Below, one piece after another: positions 8,886 through 16,153 of a DNA stretch of 64,000 nucleotides. Numbering within the stretch: position 1 is the first letter of the stretch; each line of letters starts with the position of its first letter. The notes under the pieces are model-generated. The model saw nothing but the letters and a program-made list of their open reading frames with translations, had not been told where the DNA came from and ran no database searches. Made by a program: the position numbers and the translations under genes. The stretch covers positions 1-64,000 of the forward strand of contig NZ_FRFE01000025.1 of NCBI RefSeq assembly GCF_900143695.1, given 5' to 3'. This DNA comes from Desulfopila aestuarii DSM 18488 (GTDB lineage: Bacteria > Desulfobacterota > Desulfobulbia > Desulfobulbales > Desulfocapsaceae).

Positions 8886-9139
8886 GTTCCACCTCGCTGT
8901 TTCTGTTCTACGGCATCAAGTCGGGCCGCGATAGCCTGAAGATCCTGCTCTTTCAGGATGCTCACCAATATCCCGGCCAGATAGCCTTGCTTCGCCGCAA
9001 CCTGCGGGTCCAGGGTGCCTGATTTCACTTCATTACAAAGTCCAGCCACAAAGCGCCGGACATCTTCAAGGCTCTTGAGACGCACAGCCCTTGGTTTTTT
9101 AGCGCTGGGGGAGGTAGGGGGTTCTCTCGTTGTTTTCAT
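8882..9139 (-). CDS. Small basic protein of the element operon
   Basis: An 85-residue protein starting at the ATG at 9139, chosen because AGGAG lies 6 bases upstream; an in-frame ATG six codons earlier (9157) has no such site. The N-terminus is basic and Pro/Ser/Lys-rich. The rest is helical (LEDVRRFVAGLCNEV...LDPQVAAKQGYLAGILVSIL). It resembles small phage-borne proteins of unknown role that precede packaging genes, but no family can be named. It is the first of four overlapping genes. Confidence 0.6.
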   Translation of the reverse strand: MKTTREPPTSPSAKKPRAVRLKSLEDVRRFVAGLCNEVKSGTLDPQVAAKQGYLAGILVSILKEQDLQAIAARLDAVEQKQRGGT

Positions 9140-9176
9140 TTTTTCTCCTAAATACATGTTGTTAAATGTTCGAGTC

Positions 9177-9215
9177 GCATGCGCAGACCCTAAGTCCTAT
9201 AAGGCCTGCACATGC
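9177..9215. repeat. Imperfect inverted repeat between element genes
   Basis: GCATGCGCAG at 9177-9186 and CTGCACATGC at 9206-9215 form a 10-base inverted repeat with one mismatch. It lies upstream of the four-gene operon and downstream of the zinc-ribbon gene, where an operator or attenuator for the late genes would be expected. Confidence 0.35.
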
Positions 9216-9223
9216 ATAAAGAG

Positions 9224-9430
9224 CTAGTTTTTCTGTCGATTTCCCTCCTTAATGTTGAGATTTTCGTATCCTCCACCCGACTTCAATATTTGCGTAACCT
9301 GCTCCGTCGTCAGGAATAACTGACCGCACACCCGGCATCGACGCTTTCTACGGACCTGATCGATCCGCTGATCTCGATATGCCAGGTTTTTCAAAACCAG
9401 CGTCGCACCTGAGCAGCGTGGGCAATACAT
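9224..9430 (-). CDS. Zinc-ribbon protein (NrdR-N or Ogr-like)
   Basis: A 68-residue protein. The ATG at 9430 is chosen because AGGAGG lies 6 bases upstream; a GTG at 9454 would add eight residues but has no site. It begins MYCPRC, with a second pair in RRKRRCRVCGQLFLTTE, so a CxxC...CxxC zinc ribbon is clear. The second half closely follows the NrdR N-terminal ribbon (RRRRxCxxCxxRFTTxE), yet the ATP-cone is absent. Phage and satellite activators of the Ogr/Delta type have similar small ribbons. A role as transcriptional activator of the following operon is a reasonable inference. Confidence 0.6.
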   Translation of the reverse strand: MYCPRCSGATLVLKNLAYRDQRIDQVRRKRRCRVCGQLFLTTEQVTQILKSGGGYENLNIKEGNRQKN

Positions 9431-9513
9431 GCTTGGCCTCCTGCATTTGCGCACTATGTTTGCTATCGGGCATATGTGTTTGCCCTCTCTTTATTCCCGA
9501 ACCGATTTCCCAA

Positions 9514-9773
9514 TTTCCCACTCAGCCCCCTTATAGGGGGGGCTGTGGGAATGGGAAACTTCAGTCCCAGTTTTTCCCACTCAATGGGAAACAAAAACCA
9601 TAGTGAATATGACCACATAAGGGATCAATTCCCATTTGGTTCCCACTGAAACAAGAAAGTGGGAAAAATGGAGTGGGAAACGAGTGGGAAACTTTTTGAC
9701 CTGGTTGTAAATGCGTTTGCTCATCAAATCGCTTGAGCAAACGCGTTTGCTCCATGCTGCAAATGCGTTTGCG
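9514..9773. repeat. Iteron-like repeat array, possible origin or operator block
   Basis: Between the primase and zinc-ribbon genes, TGGGAAA or its complement occurs about ten times in both orientations within 9514-9692 (for example 9545-9559, 9572-9592, 9660-9667, 9673-9680, 9684-9692). A second motif, TGCGTTTGC, follows at 9712-9720 and 9764-9772, with an 18-bp perfect palindrome GAGCAAACGCGTTTGCTC at 9735-9752. Direct and inverted iterons next to a Rep/primase gene are typical of plasmid and satellite replication origins. No protein-coding frame here has family features. Confidence 0.6.
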
Positions 9774-9783
9774 TTTTTGCTCT

Positions 9784-11799
9784 TCATATCCATTCGATTT
9801 CCCTCCTTCCTGCTTTGGTGGGTTTATGGTCGGTATCGATCAGGCCGTCAGCCACCAACTCAGACGCCAGCCTGTATGCCGTGGTCTTGGTCAGTCCCTC
9901 GATTTCCTGGGAAGCCGCCAGTACGGTCATGCCGTCTGCCAATGCGCGGAGAAGTGCCGATTTCTTGTCAGCCTTCACGGCTGGTCTGCCCGGCTGGCGG
10001 TGGGGGGCATATCGCAGTGCCAGTGAGGTGATGGGCTGCTCATCCTCGCCGAAACCAACGACCATACTCTCGGCTGTGAAGTGCGCGTCGGCGGGTGGGG
10101 TGCCGTCTTTCATCTTGAGGGGGCGGTGAAGGGTGACGGTCATATCCTGCCGGGTCACCCGGAAGATGGCATCGACTCCACCGGCCAGGGCTGAACTGCC
10201 ACGAAAGCGGCTCTTGTCGGCCAGACCGCTATGATGGATGAGCAAGACTGCACAGCCAATTTCCTCTCTGATCCGGCGTAGGTTGGTGAGCAGAGCGCCA
10301 GTATCTTTACTGCTATTCTCATCTCCAGACATGGATGCCGCCATGGTATCCGCTACCAGCAAGACAGGATCGCTGGGGCATGCCTCACGGATCTCCGCGA
10401 TAAGACCCTCAACGGCAGTAGGATCATCGAGCATGACCGGGGTGGTGCTGACGAGGAGGGGAATGTCAGCGTCAGCGGGTATGCCCTTTGACTTACAAGT
10501 CGCTTCGATCCGCCGGGCCAGACCACCGAACCCTTCACCGGCTTGATAGATGACGGGGCCTTGATCGGTTGGCTTCCCGGCAAAATCGAGGCCGGCAGCT
10601 ATGGAGACGCTCAGATCCAGCGCCAGGAACGACTTGAAGCTCGCAGGATCACCGAACATAACGGTTATGGTGCCAGCCTCGATGGCATGGGCCAGATAGC
10701 GTGGTTGTGGCGGGTTCTGGCGCAAATCCTGAGCCGTGCGGAACAGCTTTCCCTTTTCGATGGGCGCTGTTTGCCTGGGTGTATCAGCTGCACCGACCAG
10801 GGTTTTGGCGGCAGCAGAGTGGTTGCCAGCAGCGAATAGCCGGGTGTAGACCTCAAAGGGTGGGTAGGATTGCTCCTGCCCGAACTCCAACACGCTGCTC
10901 GAGAAGACATGGAACAGCCCATTCTCCCGGCGGATCGTTGCGCTATATCCTTCCTGAACGCTTTTTCCGGGCCTGGTCACATAGTAAAAGCCATCGTCGG
11001 CGTGGTGGAGTTGCCAGCCGACCATGACGAGCCAGGCCAGGGCGGTTTCGGCAGTTGCCTCACGGTTGAGCCGGTCGCCAGGCCGGTTGGTCATTGGCGG
11101 CTCCCACTTGTCGCTGGCAGCCTGTTTGGGTACATCCTGGGCGGTGAGCTTGCCACTCTCATCAAAGGACCTTGCGAGGTCGAGCATGAAATCGCGTTCC
11201 TCGGCGCTGACCTCTGCCATCTTGGTCAAGCTGCCTTGAATGACCGTGTAGCCGGGGGTCGGTGACACGACGAAATAGCCACGGTCTCCACGGCTCTCCA
11301 GGGTACAGAAGGACCCATACCATTTACCATCTGAGCCTTGCCGGGCTTCCTGGGAGTGAGGACCGCTGCCCTCAATTGTCCGTCCGTCATTCCCATGAAC
11401 ATATCTGCCTGGGCCGCTAACCTCGATCACCTTGAAAGCGAGCTTCTGGCTGCCGGGGATCTTGACGCTGGGGCATCTGTATACCAGATGACCACCGCCG
11501 TTAACGGTTGCCTGAACTGTCAGACGGCTGGCAAGCTCTGGCATCTTCTCCCGTAGCGCGTCCAGGAAAGGCTCACCGACAGACCTGGCATCGATGTCGA
11601 GGACCTCAACATGGTTGAACCCGGTGATGACCGCCAGGGCTTCGGCACCGTTGAATGACGACTCGACTTGATCCTCTGGCATAGGGTCGGTCTGGTACTG
11701 CTTCCAGGCGATCCTGGCCTTTTTTGAGGGCATCTCGACCGGGATTACGGACAGACCAGCCCGGAGGTATTTCTTCGCTGTACCGTGCAGGTCGGTCAT
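9784..11799 (-). CDS. Prim-pol / RepA-type ATPase replication protein
   Basis: A 671-residue replication protein. The ATG at 11799 is chosen because it forms an ATGA overlap with the stop of the upstream cysteine-rich gene; a longer frame opens at 11910 within that gene. Residues ~1-190 are a bifunctional primase/polymerase domain with the catalytic VLDIDA (DxD) and GGGHLVYR motifs. Residues ~360-560 are a RepA/RecA-like ATPase: Walker A GDPASFKS, EGFGGLARRI, Walker B LLVADT and the LLIHHSG segment. The C-terminus has a helix-turn-helix-like stretch. It should prime and unwind DNA at the element's own origin, for which the adjacent repeat array is the candidate. Confidence 0.85.
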   Translation of the reverse strand: MTDLHGTAKKYLRAGLSVIPVEMPSKKARIAWKQYQTDPMPEDQVESSFNGAEALAVITGFNHVEVLDIDARSVGEPFLDALREKMPELASRLTVQATVNGGGHLVYRCPSVKIPGSQKLAFKVIEVSGPGRYVHGNDGRTIEGSGPHSQEARQGSDGKWYGSFCTLESRGDRGYFVVSPTPGYTVIQGSLTKMAEVSAEERDFMLDLARSFDESGKLTAQDVPKQAASDKWEPPMTNRPGDRLNREATAETALAWLVMVGWQLHHADDGFYYVTRPGKSVQEGYSATIRRENGLFHVFSSSVLEFGQEQSYPPFEVYTRLFAAGNHSAAAKTLVGAADTPRQTAPIEKGKLFRTAQDLRQNPPQPRYLAHAIEAGTITVMFGDPASFKSFLALDLSVSIAAGLDFAGKPTDQGPVIYQAGEGFGGLARRIEATCKSKGIPADADIPLLVSTTPVMLDDPTAVEGLIAEIREACPSDPVLLVADTMAASMSGDENSSKDTGALLTNLRRIREEIGCAVLLIHHSGLADKSRFRGSSALAGGVDAIFRVTRQDMTVTLHRPLKMKDGTPPADAHFTAESMVVGFGEDEQPITSLALRYAPHRQPGRPAVKADKKSALLRALADGMTVLAASQEIEGLTKTTAYRLASELVADGLIDTDHKPTKAGRREIEWI

Positions 11800-12101
11800 G
11801 GCGCAGCTCTCCAGTGCCGACACCCCATAGGCTCCTGGCCCAAAGGTTTGGCTGGGTGGTCCGCTGTACAGACAGCTGTGCCATCGTCCTCGGTGGCGCA
11901 AAAAAAGCAATCTTCACACCGACCAACCTCGTCGATGGTAAAGCCTTCTTCATACCGGGGGCAGCTGTGTTCATTCGAAACCTCACACCTGTCCCATGGG
12001 GACTTGATGAACAAACTGCAAATGCTGGTTTTCTGGCAGACCTTGTGGGGCTTTGAGTGGGTGCAGGAACCACACTGTCCGAGAAAGGGCTTTACTGTCA
12101 T
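11796..12101 (-). CDS. Cysteine-rich protein of the element
   Basis: A 101-residue protein with 11 cysteines, including CGSC, a CxxC pair in the RCEDCFFC segment, and others spaced to bind metal. The ATG at 12101 has GGGAGGG 6 bases upstream. Its stop overlaps the start of the primase gene (ATGA at 11796-11799). No family was recognised. Small cysteine-rich proteins next to primases are frequent in phages and satellites, and may bind zinc. Overlapping genes on the other strand have no family features. Confidence 0.65.
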   Translation of the reverse strand: MTVKPFLGQCGSCTHSKPHKVCQKTSICSLFIKSPWDRCEVSNEHSCPRYEEGFTIDEVGRCEDCFFCATEDDGTAVCTADHPAKPLGQEPMGCRHWRAAP

Positions 12102-12114
12102 GCTCAGCCCTCCC

Positions 12115-12375
12115 TCAGCTTATACGCCGACGTTCAATGAATGCAGCGATATCAGGGCCGAAATAACGTACGCTTCGACCGATCTTGATCCAGGGAAGGT
12201 CTGTGTTGTGTTCAAAACGCCATTTCTCAAGAGACTTTTCTGACATGCACAAAATGCTGGCAGTCTCTTTCTGGCTGTAGTTCCGTTCCTCGATCAAAGA
12301 GATGAACTGTTGTGATGATGAACTGTTTTGTGGCTTCGGTGTTGGGGGGCTGTGCTTCTTTGTTTCTGTGGGCAT
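12115..12375 (-). CDS. AlpA/excisionase-like helix-turn-helix protein
   Basis: An 86-residue DNA-binding protein. The ATG at 12375 is chosen for its GGAGG site with a 5-base gap; a longer frame from 12450 would run through a terminator hairpin. Residues ~30-85 form a MerR-type excisionase/AlpA helix-turn-helix (YSQKETASILCMSEKSLEKW, then WIKIGRSVRYFGPDIAAFIE). AlpA-like proteins regulate excision and early transcription of integrated elements. It is the first gene of the minus-strand operon and lies 13 bases before the cysteine-rich gene. A strong terminator sits just before its ribosome binding site, implying controlled expression. Confidence 0.8.
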   Translation of the reverse strand: MPTETKKHSPPTPKPQNSSSSQQFISLIEERNYSQKETASILCMSEKSLEKWRFEHNTDLPWIKIGRSVRYFGPDIAAFIERRRIS

Positions 12376-12388
12376 GAAAACCTCCAAA

Positions 12389-12435
12389 TAAAAAACCCCC
12401 ACTGGATAATGTTTGAAATTATCCAGTGGGGGTTT
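12389..12435 (-). terminator. Strong intrinsic terminator directly before the HTH gene
   Basis: A perfect 18-base stem (arms 12393-12410 and 12418-12435, loop GTTTGAA) is followed on the minus strand by TTTTTTATTT. That T run touches the GGAGG ribosome binding site of the HTH gene. Leftward transcripts would stop here unless antiterminated. Confidence 0.8.
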
Positions 12436-12822
12436 AAATTTTGGGCGCACTAAGGCTGGAAAATTTCGTTTTCCAGTTTATCCTCGGCGCATTCGTCCTT
12501 GGCCCACTATCGTGGAAGGGCGTAGGTCGTGACAGTTACTCTCCCGAATCTCTCAACCGCGCGGGCTCGGTTCCTACTACCTCTTGACTGACTATTAATA
12601 GGCTCTTTTGAGCCTTTATGTGAAAGATCTGGTACTACTCAATGACCACTATATACCACAGTATACGGCAGGTCGAAACAAAAAATTACAATATATGGTA
12701 TTGATCTCGAAATAATTATGCCGTTTTCGCCCCCTCCATATCATCGTCGGGCTGGGGTCACGACGCTTCATTATGGGCCGTTTTGAGCGTTTCTCTAGCC
12801 CTAGGTTGGGAATAAGGTTGGG
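12436..12822. other. Intergenic region between element and tRNA-Arg
   Basis: No gene was recognised. It contains small hairpins: CTGGAAAA/TTTTCCAG at about 12454-12475 and AGGCTC/GAGCCT at about 12600-12615. The position next to the 3' end of a tRNA gene is where an integrase gene or att site of an integrative element is expected, but neither is visible. A 65-codon minus-strand frame here overlaps the tRNA terminator and looks random. Confidence 0.4.
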
Positions 12823-12866
12823 GAAAAAAGAACAGCCACCTACCAAAACCTTGGCAAGTGGCTGTT
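12823..12866 (-). terminator. Terminator of tRNA-Arg
   Basis: Arms AACAGCCAC (12831-12839) and GTGGCTGTT (12858-12866) pair perfectly, and the minus strand continues with CTTTTTT. It starts six bases after the tRNA CCA end. Confidence 0.8.
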
Positions 12867-12871
12867 ATTAT

Positions 12872-12948
12872 TGGTACGCCCTGCAGGATTCGAACCTGCG
12901 ACCTACGGCTTAGAAGGCCGTTGCTCTATCCAGCTGAGCTAAGAGCGC
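12872..12948 (-). tRNA. tRNA-Arg (anticodon TCT)
   Basis: The complement folds into a full cloverleaf of 77 bases. The acceptor stem pairs GCGCTCT with AGGGCGT (two G-U pairs). The anticodon stem ACGGC/GCCGT encloses CTTCTAA, so the anticodon is TCT. The T arm is GCAGG-TTCGAAT-CCTGC, and CCA is encoded. The 3' end faces the satellite-like element, as is usual for tRNA integration sites. Confidence 0.95.
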
Positions 12949-13044
12949 ATATATGCGGATTGGTTTCGGCTATGGTTTTTATCATAGCACAATTACGGAC
13001 GACATAATACCCAAACAGAATCAAAAAGCAACTGGTTCTTACGC

Positions 13045-15375
13045 TTATTCGATACCGCGGATTCTTTTCCAGACAGTGCCGCTTTCGGTGTCGATGACCG
13101 AAATACCCTTCCTGGCGAGCTCCTCTCGAGCAGCATCCGCAGCCTGCCAATCTTTCTTCAACCGGGCCTCTTCACGCTTTTGGATAAGCGCATTGACCTC
13201 AGGCTTTAAAGGGCAGCCTTGCAGCCGGAAGATGTTCAGCACTTCATCAAGTTTTTTGAGGCTCTCAAGGATGTACTCTTTCTGATCGCGATCCAGGTTA
13301 TTGACCTGCAGAATCGGGTTGGCCCGCTTGATAAAATTATAGATCGCCGCCATCGCTTTGGATACGTTGAGGTCATCATCAAGAGCCTCATAAAACTGCT
13401 CTTCCATAGCGGAAACAAAGGCCGCAACTTCGGGATGTGGCTTACCTGGCGGCAGGCAAAGCAATTTACAGGTAAATTCATCAATTCGCCGCAGGGTCGT
13501 CCGTACACTCTCCAGCCGTTTATAGCTGAAATTGATCGGCTTGCGATAGTGGACGGCCAACAGCATCATGCGCACTTCTCGGGCAGTAAAACCGCGGCTG
13601 ACAGCATCTCCCAGGGTGACGATATTCCCATTTTCATGGGACATCTTCTTACCATCGACCAGCACCATTTCTGAATGGAGCCAGTATTTCGCGAGCTGTT
13701 TGCCTGTCAACGCCTCGGAAATGGCAATCTCATTTTCGTGGTGCGGAAAGATGAGATTTCTGCTGGATGTATGGATATCCATGGTCTCGCCGAGATTACG
13801 AATAGCCATCGCCGAACATTCAACATGCCAGCTCGGCCTCACGTTTCCCCAGTCTGACTCAAAGAAGATGCCCTTTTTGAGTTCTGCCAACGTCGAGCGT
13901 TTCAGCAGCGTGAAATCACGAGGGTTGTCCTTCTCGTAATCATCAAGATCGACGGTCTTTCCCACCTGGATTTTACTCAAGTCGATACCGCTCAGTTTAC
14001 CGTAGTTGCTGAACTTAGAAATATCAAAATAGATCGAACCGTTTTTCTCATAGGCATAGCCCTTATGCAGCAACTGATGAGCCATCTCAATCATGTCCTG
14101 AATATGCTCACTTGCCTTGGGATACCCGGTCGCCCTCTTAACTCCTAGCGCATCGATATCGGCCATGAAACCTTCGATATACTCTCCCGTAAACTCATTC
14201 AACGGCTTTCCTGCTATCTCAGCTCCGGCAATGGTGTTGTCGTCGATATCCGTAAAATTCATATAGGCATCGACTGAAAACCCTTTTGTCTCGAGATAGC
14301 GGGTAATAAGATCAGAAAAAATGAAGCGTCGGCAGAGCAGCAGATTGGCAGGCTCATAGGCAGTTGGCCCGCAGCTGTAAAGAGTGACACGACCATCCTT
14401 CTGCGGTGTAAAAACTTCCTTTTTCTTGCCCAGGGTATTGAAGAAGCGAAGTTGACGGCTTTTTTCCTCAACTTTTTTCGGTGGAGTAAAAAGCGGCGTG
14501 CTGAGATACCTCTCGCCACCATCGGGCAAGATAACCACTATCAGCCCCTGGTCGATAGTCTTGGCATAGTCGATGGCGGCAGACATAGCCGCACCACTAC
14601 TCATCCCTACCAGAATGCCTTCGTGACGCGCCAACCTGCGCACCATGTTGAAGGCGTCTTCGTCTTCTATTGGCAGGATCGTATCGGGTTTTGACTTATC
14701 GAAAATGCCAGGCCGATACGATTCCTTCATATTCTTGAGGCCCTGAATTTTATGGCCTCTGTTCGGCTCGACCGCCAGCACCTTAACGTGGGGCTGGTGC
14801 TCCTTGAACCATTTGCAGAGCCCCATCACCGTGCCGGAGGTACCGAGCGTCGCCACAACATGGGTGACCCGACCTTCAGACTGTTCCCAGATTTCAGGTG
14901 CGGTATGTCGATAATGGGCCAGCCAGTTCGCTTCGTTATTGAACTGGTCGGTCAGGAAGTAGCGATCCGGAAATTCCCTGGCCATGGCATAGCCTTTCTC
15001 GATGGCGCCATCTGTCGCACGCTTGGCAGGGGTCAGCAGAATCTCGGCACCATAGGCCTGCATGATCTTACGGCGCTCAATCGACGCAGACTCAGGCATG
15101 ACCAGAACACAGCGATACCCCTTGGCGGCGCAGACCATCGCCAGACCAATACCGGTATTGCCGCTGGTAGCTTCCAGGACGATTTTGTCTTTTGTCAGCT
15201 CGCCACTGGCTTCACCAGCTTCTATCATGGAAAGGGAGATCCTCTCCTTCACCGAACCGCCAGGATTGCGTGACTCGATCTTACCGTAAATCTGCACCCC
15301 TTCACGATTCAGCAGCCTGTTGATACGAACCAGAGGTGTATTGCCTATGACATCAAGAATAGTATCAAATAACAT
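13045..15375 (-). CDS. Cysteine synthase / cysteinyl-tRNA synthetase fusion
   Basis: A fusion of two enzymes, 776 residues from the ATG at 15375 (a GTG at 15405 would add ten). Residues 1-300 are a complete O-acetylserine sulfhydrylase (CysK): PLP lysine in NPGGSVKER (K43), SGNTG, GTSGTVMG and the PDGGERYLSTPLF end. Residues ~308-776 follow cysteinyl-tRNA synthetase (CysS). The zinc ligands are kept (C335, C520, H545, E549), as is FTDIDDN. But the ATP-binding HIGH motif reads NLLL (344-347) and KMSKS reads KMSHE. The synthetase half may therefore be inactive or altered. CysK makes cysteine from O-acetylserine and sulfide, so the fusion could couple cysteine synthesis to use. Confidence 0.85.
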   Translation of the reverse strand: MLFDTILDVIGNTPLVRINRLLNREGVQIYGKIESRNPGGSVKERISLSMIEAGEASGELTKDKIVLEATSGNTGIGLAMVCAAKGYRCVLVMPESASIERRKIMQAYGAEILLTPAKRATDGAIEKGYAMAREFPDRYFLTDQFNNEANWLAHYRHTAPEIWEQSEGRVTHVVATLGTSGTVMGLCKWFKEHQPHVKVLAVEPNRGHKIQGLKNMKESYRPGIFDKSKPDTILPIEDEDAFNMVRRLARHEGILVGMSSGAAMSAAIDYAKTIDQGLIVVILPDGGERYLSTPLFTPPKKVEEKSRQLRFFNTLGKKKEVFTPQKDGRVTLYSCGPTAYEPANLLLCRRFIFSDLITRYLETKGFSVDAYMNFTDIDDNTIAGAEIAGKPLNEFTGEYIEGFMADIDALGVKRATGYPKASEHIQDMIEMAHQLLHKGYAYEKNGSIYFDISKFSNYGKLSGIDLSKIQVGKTVDLDDYEKDNPRDFTLLKRSTLAELKKGIFFESDWGNVRPSWHVECSAMAIRNLGETMDIHTSSRNLIFPHHENEIAISEALTGKQLAKYWLHSEMVLVDGKKMSHENGNIVTLGDAVSRGFTAREVRMMLLAVHYRKPINFSYKRLESVRTTLRRIDEFTCKLLCLPPGKPHPEVAAFVSAMEEQFYEALDDDLNVSKAMAAIYNFIKRANPILQVNNLDRDQKEYILESLKKLDEVLNIFRLQGCPLKPEVNALIQKREEARLKKDWQAADAAREELARKGISVIDTESGTVWKRIRGIE

Positions 15376-15521
15376 GGGAAACCATCGGTCGGATACTCCG
15401 GCCACTTTTCGTGTATATGATTATTAATCTTTAGTATTATATGGAAAATTTCGATCACTTTACGGAAAATACAGCCTATCGCACGAGGGTCAAGTCATTT
15501 TTTCCATGCCGCATCCGAAGA

Positions 15522-15998
15522 TTACTCTTCACGAATACAGGCCTTGGAGAGATACCAGAAGCGGACCAGCGCATTGCGGGTAGCTTCATCTTCAATAGAG
15601 GCAGCCTGCTCCTCGAACCGCTTCAGTTCCTCTGGCGGTGGAGCAGCAAAACGCACTTTGTGCTCTTTTGGTGGCTCCTGCCCTGAAAGTTGCGGCAGTA
15701 CAAAGCGAATATCGCTGATTTTCTTTTCCTGAAAAAAGTCATTGATGCTTTTTAACACCGACACTTTTTGGTATTGCAGCTGCTGCAGCCAGGCAGAGTT
15801 TTCCACCTCGACCCACAACGTTCCTTTGACAATCTTCAGGGGTTGGGCATGCGCACTGACCGTCTCATCGACGACTTTTGCCCATTGCAGGAATATTGAG
15901 TGTAATTCCATCTGCGCCTGCCAGCCCCGGTCGCGCAATACTCCCGGCAAGATAGCGGCCATTCTCTTCTGCTTATTTTCCCGCACTTCGTCTCTCAT
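15522..15998 (-). CDS. DUF721 / DciA-like protein
   Basis: A 158-residue protein starting at the ATG at 15998 (GGAG 5 bases upstream; an ATG seven codons earlier is less well placed). Residues ~10-105 are a DUF721 domain with the W-x-x-V-V-D...HAQPLKIVKGTLWVEVENSAWLQQLQ signature. DciA, the studied member, loads the replicative helicase in bacteria lacking DnaC. The C-terminal third is Glu/Lys/Pro-rich and probably flexible. It lies between glnA and the CysK-CysS gene on the same strand, about 150 bases from the latter. Confidence 0.75.
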   Translation of the reverse strand: MRDEVRENKQKRMAAILPGVLRDRGWQAQMELHSIFLQWAKVVDETVSAHAQPLKIVKGTLWVEVENSAWLQQLQYQKVSVLKSINDFFQEKKISDIRFVLPQLSGQEPPKEHKVRFAAPPPEELKRFEEQAASIEDEATRNALVRFWYLSKACIREE

Positions 15999-16073
15999 TA
16001 TCGCTCCACTCGTGAACATTCTCGCTTACTGATACATGGTAATGCGAAAATCAGCAAGCAGGAGCAAGCAGCA

Positions 16074-16112
16074 CAAAAAAAGCCCGCATGCCTCTGATGA
16101 GACATACGGGCT
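16074..16112 (-). terminator. glnA terminator
   Basis: Arms AGCCCGCATG (16081-16090) and CATACGGGCT (16103-16112) pair with one mismatch, and the minus strand continues with seven T. It lies 40 bases after the glnA stop. Confidence 0.85.
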
Positions 16113-16153
16113 ATAAAAGACTGCTTTCGAGCTACTAATCAGTACGACGAAGC

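Noticed and set aside
9561-9793. Short minus-strand frames over the repeat array
   Set aside because: Their sequence is simply translated TGGGAAA and TGCGTTTGC repeats.
12649-12846. 65-codon minus-strand frame near the tRNA, considered as an integrase remnant
   Set aside because: It overlaps the tRNA terminator and shows none of the tyrosine-recombinase residues.
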